From the NCBI GenBank assembly GCA_902772615.1, contig CACYBC010000026.1, positions 1-5,548 of the forward strand: a stretch of 5,548 bases of DNA, in the 5' to 3' direction. Under the pieces are notes generated by a model, which was not told where the DNA came from, did not search any database, and saw nothing but the letters and a program-made list of their open reading frames with translations. Each line of letters starts with the position of its first letter. Positions within the stretch are counted from its first letter, which is position 1. The translations under genes and the position numbers were made by a program. The stretch is from an uncultured Ruminococcus sp. (GTDB lineage Bacteria; Bacillota; Clostridia; Oscillospirales; Ruminococcaceae). Shown here piece by piece: positions 1 to 4,969 of the stretch.

Positions 1-186
1 CTTGATGCGGCAGAGTATTGCGTGAACATCCTCGAATCATGCGAGATGGTCCCGATGTGGGATGCACCTTCCGCCAGGATAGAGATCTGGAGAAGCATGC
101 CCGAGGAGCAGAGAGACAAGCACGAGATATCCAGATTCGCTCATGAGATGGCTCAGCTGGTCAAGAAGAACTGCTTGTTTGATTAA
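1..186 (+). CDS. C-terminal end of an unrecognised protein (5' end outside window)
   Basis: An open frame runs from the first base to a TAA at 184-186, giving 61 residues that end in KKNCLFD. The fragment is hydrophilic and probably helical, with two tryptophans, three cysteines and several methionines, and it includes the segment EMVPMWDAPSARIEIW. No catalytic motif or family signature is recognisable, so no function is given. It is taken as a real gene because the frame is open to the window edge, the codon use resembles the other genes, and a strong hairpin at 209-238 follows 22 bases after the stop, as expected for the end of a transcription unit. It converges with the zinc-ribbon gene on the other strand. 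Confidence 0.7.
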   Translation, partial: LDAAEYCVNILESCEMVPMWDAPSARIEIWRSMPEEQRDKHEISRFAHEMAQLVKKNCLFD

Positions 187-208
187 GCATCAGATCAGTA
201 AAATAGAG

Positions 209-238
209 ATGATCCCCGGCTTGCATGCCGGGGATCAT
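209..238. terminator. Hairpin terminator between convergent genes
   Basis: ATGATCCCCGGC at 209-220 and GCCGGGGATCAT at 227-238 form a perfect 12-bp stem around the 6-base loop TTGCAT. The hairpin sits between the stop of the plus-strand gene (186) and the stop of the minus-strand gene (256). The T-rich tails are imperfect on both sides: TATGTATCAGTATCATTTTA on the plus strand, CTCTATTTTA on the minus strand. It may therefore act in both directions, but neither tail is a clean U-tract. Confidence 0.75.
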
Positions 239-255
239 TATGTATCAGTATCATT

Positions 256-678
256 TTATGTTTTGGCTTCAAATGAATTACCGCAATGCGGACAGTTGAT
301 GCGGATCTTTCCTTTCCCGCGGGGAACACGAAGCCACGTCTTGCAGGTCCTGCAGCGGAAGAACCTGTACTCTCTGATCTGTGACAGCCTGATGAGTGCA
401 CCTGATGATGAGCGGTACAGAGAGGAAGTCAGAAAGTGGTCGTTCTCGCTCTTGCGGTTATAAAGCTGAGTGGAGAACGCACGCCAGACTGACCAGATGA
501 AAAGGACCATGGAGATGGCGAAAAGGAACATGGAGATGTAACCGCCTGCAGCTTTCCTGAGCAGCATGGACAGAAGCAAAGGGAAAGGAACAGCAGAGAT
601 AAGGAATCTGCTTAGTTCATCAAAACCGCAGCGGCCTATAAACATCCTGGAAAAAAGATATGAAAAACGACTTCTCAA
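256..678 (-). CDS. Two-helix membrane protein with C-terminal zinc ribbon, function unknown
   Basis: This is a 140-residue protein if read from the TTG at 676-678. Residues about 25-40 and 46-65 are hydrophobic and look like a membrane hairpin. A basic linker follows, then a zinc ribbon with Cys109, Cys112, Cys129 and Cys132 (CxxC, 16 residues, CxxC) and the signature LRVPRGKGKI between the pairs. The N-terminal stretch GRCGFDELSRFL resembles, from memory, small uncharacterised Clostridia proteins with a GRxGxDxL motif, two helices and such a ribbon. The frame extends to another TTG at 697-699, but the AGGAGG at 689-694 lies inside that extension and 10 bases before the TTG at 678. A putative promoter would also start the transcript near 697. 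An ATG at 643-645 is a weaker alternative without a good ribosome site. The ribbon probably binds Zn2+. Its partner, whether nucleic acid or protein, cannot be told. Confidence 0.85.
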   Translation of the reverse strand: MRSRFSYLFSRMFIGRCGFDELSRFLISAVPFPLLLSMLLRKAAGGYISMFLFAISMVLFIWSVWRAFSTQLYNRKSENDHFLTSSLYRSSSGALIRLSQIREYRFFRCRTCKTWLRVPRGKGKIRINCPHCGNSFEAKT

Positions 679-688
679 TTCAGTAAAT

Positions 689-694
689 CCTCCT
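689..694 (-). promoter_or_regulatory. Ribosome binding site that decides a TTG start
   Basis: A full AGGAGG on the minus strand lies 10 bases before the TTG at 676-678. It falls within the first codons of the longest possible frame (TTG at 697-699), which argues against that longer start. The spacing is slightly long, but there is no better-placed ATG or GTG. Confidence 0.65.
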
Positions 695-703
695 GCCAAA
701 TAG

Positions 704-733
704 ATATTAGAATGTCATTGCAGTTACATTCAA
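704..733 (-). promoter_or_regulatory. Candidate promoter for the zinc-ribbon gene
   Basis: On the minus strand, TTGAAT (728-733) is followed after 18 bases by TAATAT (704-709), a reasonable sigma-A-type match. Transcription would start near 697, leaving only a few bases before the AGGAGG. Further upstream, minus-strand TGTAAAA occurs twice, 11 bases apart (760-766 and 771-777). Apart from the peptidase terminator, nothing else is recognisable between 679 and 942. Confidence 0.4.
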
Positions 734-886
734 TACATACAAATGATTGTTCACCGAGGTTTTACAATTCTTTTACATGGATGGAGGAAGACTGAATGTA
801 AGAGACAGCATATAGATGAGACTGGCAGGACCTCGCATATTGAGATAAGGTGTTCCGGGAATACTTATTCCGTCGGTAAGAACAGT

Positions 887-919
887 AAAAAACCGCCCTC
901 ATCAGAAGATGAGGGCGGT
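887..919 (-). terminator. Intrinsic terminator of the C11 peptidase gene
   Basis: ACCGCCCTCATC at 892-903 and GATGAGGGCGGT at 908-919 form a perfect 12-bp stem with a 4-base loop (TTCT on the minus strand). The minus-strand transcript then runs into an uninterrupted T tract (A run 887-892 on the plus strand). It begins 23 bases after the peptidase stop codon. This is a classic Rho-independent terminator oriented for the minus strand, and it separates the peptidase gene from the zinc-ribbon gene. Confidence 0.92.
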
Positions 920-942
920 GAATCCGGTAATTCAGTGATGGA

Positions 943-3441
943 TCAGAATTCAAGGGCAGGAGTCCAGATGCGGTTGCCGTAGATATCCGTGAACCTGTAT
1001 GTGACGCTGAATGTGGTCCCGTTCACGTAAGAGCTTCCCAGTTTCAGACCGTCAGAGCCAACCGTAATGGAATCTCCCAGTTTCTTCGTGTCGGAATAGG
1101 TGCCGTCATATGCGTAGTAGTCACACAGGAACTGCAGTTTATCTCCCTCTGTTATCGGCATGTTTCCCTTTGCGAACATAAGATCGTTTTCTTCACAGAA
1201 GGGCCTCCAGCCGACGATGGAACCGTTCTTGTTGTCGCTTGAATAGACAACTTCCAGATTTACTACCGAAGTGACTTCAGCACCTGAGTCGTCTTTTCTT
1301 GTGAGTATCGCGGGTATCCGGCCTCTGGTGACCCAGGAACCGTCATCGTTCACAGTGTCGGACGTCATGTAGTAGGACACCAGCGTTCCGTTTACTGTTG
1401 TCCATGTCCTGTCGTAATCAAAGATAAGATCGTTTCCGTCTATAGTGAAGATATTGTCCAGACCGAGATCGACGAAGCCTTTCCCATCATCAACGAACAC
1501 GTTGAGTTCCACGGTCTCAATGAGATCCCACTGAGGATCGGTCAGCGATACTACATATTTGCCGTCGGAACGGCGGGTGACAGTGATGTCGCCGGGGTTG
1601 ATGTAGTTCTCTGAGACGTACTGAGCGCTTCTGCCGACGGTCTCTGTATCGAACCAGCTGTACTGGCTGGGTACGGAGCGTCCTGACATCTGGGAAAGCA
1701 GGCTGATGATATCGGAGGGACTGATGGAATAGCCGGAGGACTGGCTTCCGGAACTGGTGGCATAGTTGCCGAGCAGCGAACCGAGAGGGTTGCTGTAGGC
1801 GCCTCCGAGAAGAGATCCTAGGTCTATGCTCGAGCCTGACTGACCGTAGTTGTACGTGGAACTGGAGTAAGCAGCCTGACCGCTGGAAGCCATGGAGGCA
1901 AAGGTCTTGATGCACTTCGTGTATTCGGAATCGAAGCCGATGCTGTTATATGTGTTGACAGCGGAGTTCATCGATTTCACCGACTCATAGGGGAAGTAGA
2001 TCGAGATACCGTTTGCTCTGGAAATCGTGGTGCGGTTGTACTTGATGCAGCTGCGCAGAGCCTCAGCGAGAAGCTTGGATTCTGTGGAACCGAGCCTGTC
2101 GCAGAAATCGGGAAGGTCGATCTGGTTAAGGCCGTTGCCTTCCGCAAACTGCCTGGTAGTCGCTCTCGCATTGGAGACTGCTCTGTAGTTATTGCTTTCG
2201 ATAAGAGATGTGGTAGAGTTTGCAAATCTTGTGAAAACTTCCGGTACGATTCCTTCCAGTTCCGCAAGATCTACACAGGATAGCGTCACCTGCGCATTGC
2301 GCTCCGCCTGCTGGCTGGCAGATGTGAAGTCATCACAGATCTGCTTGGCCAGAGTGACCGTATCGATGGATGTGTTCCTGGACAGGGATGTGAGCCAGTT
2401 GGTGTAGTACCACCCTGTTCCGGGCTCGGTCTCCTCGGAAGCTATGATATAGTCGGCATACTTGGTGCAGACCATATCTGTCTCAAGAGTAGACATAAGG
2501 CAGGTGTCAAAACCGATCCAGTCGAAGATCACACCGCCGTCTCTGAGGGCCTGGTCGATCTCTGCGAGATCCATGGAATCGTTTCCGCCGTTCTTTTCAT
2601 CATAGCCGTATCCGGTGATGGAACCGCCGCCGTGATCCCAGAAGATGAGGATGTTGCGGTTGGCGGGGTATTTGGTGGCGCAGTATTTGATGAACTCCGA
2701 CAGGGTGGACGGCTTTACCATCGATTTGCTCCCGAAGTTAGCTTCAAGAGTCTCAAGCTGCCCGCCGGACAAGACGCGGTATATCTGGTTGCTTCCGGAA
2801 GAGACGATCTTGTTCTGCCACTTTTTGCAGCCGCCCGTCTCGACTATCACCCTGACATTGTCGCCGATGGTAGCCTTTGTCATCTCTACCAGGTCATTGG
2901 TTGCCATGCCGTATTTTGACTCGAGGTCGGTACCGCACATATATACCATGATGGTCACGGTATCCTGTCCGTTTCCAAGAGCCTTGAATCTCTTTTCCCT
3001 GGCCTTGCCCGTGCTGGAAGGGGTCGGATCCGGAGTGGGGATCGGCGTAGGTGTAGGGGTCGGCGTGGGAGTGGGCTCCGGTGTGTTCTGGGAAGGGGTG
3101 GGGGTCGGATCCGGAGTTACCGAGGGGGTCTGCATGAACATCCCACGCATGACGCTGAATAAAGCTATCACGGCTACGACGATTAGGACTATCCTGCGTG
3201 TCTTCTTGGGAAGTTTGCTGAAGAGTGCGGCGAGTCCCAAAAGAGCCAGCGGAGATACGCCTCTGCTGCCGGAACCGGCGCGGTCAGATGAGTTTCCGGA
3301 TGAGGGACGCTGCCCTCCCGAGGAGCCGGGTCTTCCGCCCGATCCTACGGGACCGGTCCCGGAAGATCCGCCGACATGAACGTCTACCGATCCCTGGGAA
3401 TCAGCACGTTCCCTGCTGTGTGGCCTGTTTTTGTTGTCCAT
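943..3441 (-). CDS. Membrane-anchored clostripain-family (C11) cysteine peptidase
   Basis: This 832-residue protein carries a clan CD peptidase domain at about residues 160-515. The catalytic histidine is His270 in WDHGGG and the nucleophile is Cys314 in GFDTCLMS. Asp312, two residues before the cysteine, matches the residue linked to Arg/Lys preference at P1 in characterised C11 enzymes. The order is: a Gly/Ser/Pro/Arg-rich disordered tail (1-62), one membrane helix (about 83-99, preceded by KLPKKTRR), a Thr-Pro linker (106-142), the peptidase domain, a Ser/Gly/Tyr-rich spacer with two LGSLLG copies (521-600), and a beta-rich C-terminal region (600-832). The positive-inside rule puts the tail in the cytoplasm and the peptidase outside. 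It is much longer than clostripain itself (about 530 residues). The ATG start has AGGAG seven bases upstream, and a strong terminator follows the stop. The family is certain. The substrate, and whether the peptidase is released from the cell, are unknown. Confidence 0.95.
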   Translation of the reverse strand: MDNKNRPHSRERADSQGSVDVHVGGSSGTGPVGSGGRPGSSGGQRPSSGNSSDRAGSGSRGVSPLALLGLAALFSKLPKKTRRIVLIVVAVIALFSVMRGMFMQTPSVTPDPTPTPSQNTPEPTPTPTPTPTPIPTPDPTPSSTGKAREKRFKALGNGQDTVTIMVYMCGTDLESKYGMATNDLVEMTKATIGDNVRVIVETGGCKKWQNKIVSSGSNQIYRVLSGGQLETLEANFGSKSMVKPSTLSEFIKYCATKYPANRNILIFWDHGGGSITGYGYDEKNGGNDSMDLAEIDQALRDGGVIFDWIGFDTCLMSTLETDMVCTKYADYIIASEETEPGTGWYYTNWLTSLSRNTSIDTVTLAKQICDDFTSASQQAERNAQVTLSCVDLAELEGIVPEVFTRFANSTTSLIESNNYRAVSNARATTRQFAEGNGLNQIDLPDFCDRLGSTESKLLAEALRSCIKYNRTTISRANGISIYFPYESVKSMNSAVNTYNSIGFDSEYTKCIKTFASMASSGQAAYSSSTYNYGQSGSSIDLGSLLGGAYSNPLGSLLGNYATSSGSQSSGYSISPSDIISLLSQMSGRSVPSQYSWFDTETVGRSAQYVSENYINPGDITVTRRSDGKYVVSLTDPQWDLIETVELNVFVDDGKGFVDLGLDNIFTIDGNDLIFDYDRTWTTVNGTLVSYYMTSDTVNDDGSWVTRGRIPAILTRKDDSGAEVTSVVNLEVVYSSDNKNGSIVGWRPFCEENDLMFAKGNMPITEGDKLQFLCDYYAYDGTYSDTKKLGDSITVGSDGLKLGSSYVNGTTFSVTYRFTDIYGNRIWTPALEF
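3016..3126 (-). repeat. Thr-Pro linker with internal direct repeats
   Basis: This segment encodes peptidase residues 106-142, dominated by alternating Thr and Pro with DPTP at both ends. At DNA level, a 17-bp unit beginning GGGGTCGGATCC is present exactly at 3020-3036 and 3101-3117, and GGAAGGGGT recurs at 3016-3024 and 3091-3099. Between them lie runs of near-identical six-base ACCCCT-like codon pairs. The linker probably acts as an extended, wall-spanning spacer between the membrane helix and the peptidase. Such a tract is prone to slippage. Confidence 0.8.
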
Positions 3442-3448
3442 ATGAATT

Positions 3449-3453
3449 CTCCT
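3449..3453 (-). promoter_or_regulatory. Ribosome binding site of the C11 peptidase gene
   Basis: AGGAG on the minus strand lies 7 bases before the ATG at 3439-3441. This is ideal spacing and supports the full-length N-terminus with its disordered tail. Confidence 0.8.
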
Positions 3454-3491
3454 GTATAAAAAAGGATCTTTTGCAGTATTTTACAAAACAA

Positions 3492-3522
3492 AGTATATCA
3501 TTAATAAAACAGAATAATGCAA
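3492..3522 (-). promoter_or_regulatory. Weak candidate promoter for the C11 peptidase gene
   Basis: The 127-base gap before the peptidase is very A+T-rich. On the minus strand, TTGCAT (3517-3522) and TATACT (3492-3497) are 19 bases apart, which is longer than ideal. A second possible -10, TAAAAT (3478-3483), has no convincing -35 partner. A promoter is expected here, but its exact position is uncertain. Confidence 0.3.
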
Positions 3523-3531
3523 TTATTACTG
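3510..3531. repeat. A+T-rich imperfect inverted repeat upstream of the peptidase gene
   Basis: AATAAT and ATTATT arms flank a short centre and are bounded by CAG and CTG with one bulged base. On the minus strand the repeat is followed by TTTTATT, so it could be a weak terminator for the upstream pseudouridine synthase gene. It also overlaps the candidate -35 of the peptidase, so it could be an operator. The sequence does not decide between the two. Confidence 0.45.
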
Positions 3532-3568
3532 AGGGAAGGCAGTTACATTTTTCAATTTGTTAATAATG

Positions 3569-4237
3569 TCAGCCGGGATCATGAATACCTGGATGAAGAA
3601 TATCGTCAAAAAGGTTCCACGGATATTGATCGGGAGGTTCTGCGCAGACGGAGACGAGGTCTCCGCCGGCAGGATCGCGGAATGACAGCTTATATGACCA
3701 GAGCGCGAGGGGACAGTCGACTGAGCTGCCGTACCGCCGGTCGCCGAGCAGAGGATGCTTTCTGCCGGAAAACTGTACTCTGATCTGATGAGTACGCCCG
3801 GAATGCAGCGTGACCATGATCAGACTCGCGCCTGCTCTCTCGCACAGCGTCTCATATGACAGCGATGCTTCTCTGACGCCCTTTCGGTGTCTGGAGACGA
3901 TGAAGCTCTTGTTCTTGCGGCTGTCATGGAAAAGAAGATCATTCAGAGTGCCGGCCTGTTCTTCCATGGTGCCGGGAATGACAGCCAGATACCGCTTTTC
4001 CGCGGAGCCGTCTGCTGCGAATTCGGACGACAGAACAGCGGCAGAATGACCATCAAGGGCATAGACCATTGCCCCGCCGGTGTCCTTGTCGAGCCTGTGG
4101 ATGCAGTATACTTCCTCTGCGCCAAGTTCGTTCCTTATAAGAGAAGGCATGCCCGGCTCCTGCGAGACTATGCCGGGTTTCTTGACGCAGCATATGAAAC
4201 CGTTGCCTGTATATAGGATCTTAATCATATCAGCCAT
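3569..4237 (-). CDS. RluA-family RNA pseudouridine synthase, no S4 domain
   Basis: The 222-residue protein isomerises specific uridines in structured RNA (rRNA or tRNA) to pseudouridine. The catalytic aspartate is Asp50 in HRLDKDTGG (residues 47-55). KRYLAVIPG (81-89) and LHSGRTHQIRVQF (144-156) followed by HPLLGDRRYG (161-170) are the other conserved blocks of the RluA/RluC/RluD group. The frame opens directly at the catalytic domain (KILYTGNGFICCVKKPG), so there is no N-terminal S4 RNA-binding domain, as in many short Firmicute paralogues. The target base cannot be inferred. An in-frame TAA just upstream limits the start to the ATG at 4237 or the ATG at 4228. Neither has a Shine-Dalgarno, and a perfect extended -10 directly before 4237 favours 4228. 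The glycosylase gene ends 59 bases upstream, behind a hairpin. Confidence 0.93.
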   Translation of the reverse strand: MADMIKILYTGNGFICCVKKPGIVSQEPGMPSLIRNELGAEEVYCIHRLDKDTGGAMVYALDGHSAAVLSSEFAADGSAEKRYLAVIPGTMEEQAGTLNDLLFHDSRKNKSFIVSRHRKGVREASLSYETLCERAGASLIMVTLHSGRTHQIRVQFSGRKHPLLGDRRYGSSVDCPLALWSYKLSFRDPAGGDLVSVCAEPPDQYPWNLFDDILHPGIHDPG

Positions 4238-4239
4238 TG

Positions 4240-4248
4240 ATTATAACA
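4240..4248 (-). promoter_or_regulatory. Extended -10 promoter element at the start of the pseudouridine synthase gene
   Basis: The minus strand reads TGTTATAAT, an exact TGnTATAAT extended -10. There is no good -35 at 16-18 bases, as expected for extended -10 promoters. The start site would fall near 4232-4234, inside or just after the first ATG (4237). A transcript from here could only use the ATG at 4228, with a leader of a few bases. Confidence 0.45.
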
Positions 4249-4283
4249 AACTGCGCCTGCAGGGCAGACTGCCCGGCAGACGC
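4241..4283 (-). terminator. Probable terminator of the uracil-DNA glycosylase gene
   Basis: On the minus strand, GCGTCTGC (4276-4283) pairs with GCAGGCGC (4253-4260). Inside, GGGC pairs with GCCC around a 5-base loop, giving a 12-bp stem with one C-U mismatch and one G-U pair. The tail AGTTTGTTATAA is T-rich but interrupted. The hairpin begins 13 bases after the glycosylase stop. Confidence 0.6.
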
Positions 4284-4296
4284 AAAAGGATCATGA

Positions 4297-4860
4297 TCAG
4301 TCGAGTTTGAAGTTTTTATTGAATGCGATGTCGTAAAGCGTATCAAAATCATCCATGGTGGCGGATTTATAGGACGGGTTCCTGAGAAGCGCTGCCGGAT
4401 GGAAGGTGGCCATGATCAGACGGTTGTTCTTCATGAAGACTTCACCGTGCTGCTTTGTCACCTGAAAGTCGGGGGAGATGAGCTGTTTTGCTGCTATGCG
4501 GCCAAGACAGACTATTATCCTGGGGTCTATGATGCTGATCTGTTCCATAAGATAGCCGATGCATCTCTCTTCTTCGGCAGGGAGGGGATCCCTGTTCTGA
4601 GGTGGGCGGCATTTGACAATGTTGCCTATGAATACATCTTCTCTTCTGATGCCGCTGGCGGTGAGAAAATCGTTGAGCATACGTCCGGCAGCACCTACGA
4701 AAGGTTCACCGGTCTCGTCCTCATTCTTTCCCGGGGCTTCACCTACGAACATTATATCGGCGTTGGGGTTTCCCGAACCGAACACTGCGTTGATCCTGGT
4801 ATTGCTCAGCGGACAGTTGATGCAGGTGCGCACCTTTTCTCTGAGTTCATCAAGCGTCAT
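4297..4860 (-). CDS. Family 4 uracil-DNA glycosylase (4Fe-4S)
   Basis: This 187-residue enzyme removes uracil from DNA, starting base-excision repair of deaminated cytosine. Motif 1 is GEAPGKNED (residues 40-48) and motif 2 is HPAALLRNP (154-162). Four cysteines (Cys13, Cys16, Cys84, Cys100) fit the iron-sulfur ligand pattern of family 4 enzymes: CxxC at the N-terminus, then C-x15-C. The length is typical. The frame extends upstream to a GTG at 4890, but GGAGG at 4869-4873 lies 8 bases before the ATG at 4858-4860. The predicted transcript also starts near 4874, so the shorter form MTLDELREKV is preferred. The gene is divergent from pduL with 109 bases between starts. I saw no LexA-type operator, so SOS control is not supported. 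Confidence 0.95.
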   Translation of the reverse strand: MTLDELREKVRTCINCPLSNTRINAVFGSGNPNADIMFVGEAPGKNEDETGEPFVGAAGRMLNDFLTASGIRREDVFIGNIVKCRPPQNRDPLPAEEERCIGYLMEQISIIDPRIIVCLGRIAAKQLISPDFQVTKQHGEVFMKNNRLIMATFHPAALLRNPSYKSATMDDFDTLYDIAFNKNFKLD

Positions 4861-4868
4861 GGACATCA

Positions 4869-4873
4869 CCTCC
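4869..4873 (-). promoter_or_regulatory. Ribosome binding site that fixes the glycosylase start
   Basis: GGAGG on the minus strand is 8 bases before the ATG at 4858-4860. It lies inside the longer frame that begins at GTG 4890, and this is the main reason to reject the longer start. Confidence 0.8.
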
Positions 4874-4880
4874 AGGTCAA

Positions 4881-4909
4881 AGTATAGCACAGCAAAGACC
4901 GCCCTTGAA
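4881..4909 (-). promoter_or_regulatory. Candidate extended -10 promoter of the glycosylase gene
   Basis: The minus strand has TGCTATACT (4881-4889, an extended -10) and TTCAAG (4904-4909) 17 bases upstream of TATACT. The start would be near 4874, just before the GGAGG, giving a very short leader. Confidence 0.5.
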
Positions 4910-4915
4910 CAAGGG
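4902..4915. repeat. 14-bp palindrome between divergent promoters
   Basis: CCCTTG and CAAGGG are perfect inverted arms around a central AA. The palindrome covers the -35 candidates of both the glycosylase promoter (minus) and the pduL promoter (plus), which makes it a candidate operator for a dimeric regulator. Confidence 0.6.
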
Positions 4916-4933
4916 GGACGGAAAGTATAAAAT
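4905..4933 (+). promoter_or_regulatory. Candidate promoter of pduL
   Basis: TTGAAC (4905-4910) and TAAAAT (4928-4933) are separated by the ideal 17 bases, matching consensus at 4 of 6 and 5 of 6 positions. The start would be near 4940, leaving a leader of about 30 bases. Confidence 0.5.
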
Positions 4934-4957
4934 CAAAGGGCAGAATACTATTTATAT

Positions 4958-4961
4958 GAGG
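4958..4961 (+). promoter_or_regulatory. Ribosome binding site of pduL
   Basis: GAGG lies 8 bases before the ATG at 4970-4972. The spacing is good and the site supports this start. Confidence 0.65.
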
Positions 4962-4969
4962 TATAAAGA

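Noticed and set aside
760..777. Tandem TTTTACA copies 11 bases apart as a regulator site
   Set aside because: Two 7-base A+T-rich words in an A+T-rich gap can arise by chance; the one-helical-turn spacing alone is not enough to call a site.
762..953. Minus-strand 63-codon frame in the same gap
   Set aside because: It spans the intrinsic terminator and overlaps the peptidase stop; the sequence looks random and there is no ribosome site.
743..982. Plus-strand 79-codon frame in the gap between the zinc-ribbon and peptidase genes
   Set aside because: It runs through the peptidase terminator hairpin and into the peptidase gene, and its product has no recognisable domain.
3016..3126. G-rich repeats as a CRISPR array or non-coding tandem repeat
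   Set aside because: The repeats are in frame within the peptidase gene and encode a Thr-Pro linker; there are no regular spacers.
2645..3379. A 244-codon open frame on the plus strand opposite the peptidase N-terminal half
   Set aside because: It is antisense to a certain gene, its middle is a low-complexity Gly-Val run that mirrors the Thr-Pro linker, and it has no convincing family match.
4861..4890. N-terminal extension of the glycosylase from GTG at 4890
   Set aside because: The extension contains the GGAGG and the predicted -10 region, so it is most likely upstream DNA rather than coding sequence.
4902..4915. LexA (SOS) box upstream of the glycosylase gene
   Set aside because: GAAC is present but the GTTC half at four-base spacing is not, so the palindrome does not fit the Firmicute SOS operator.
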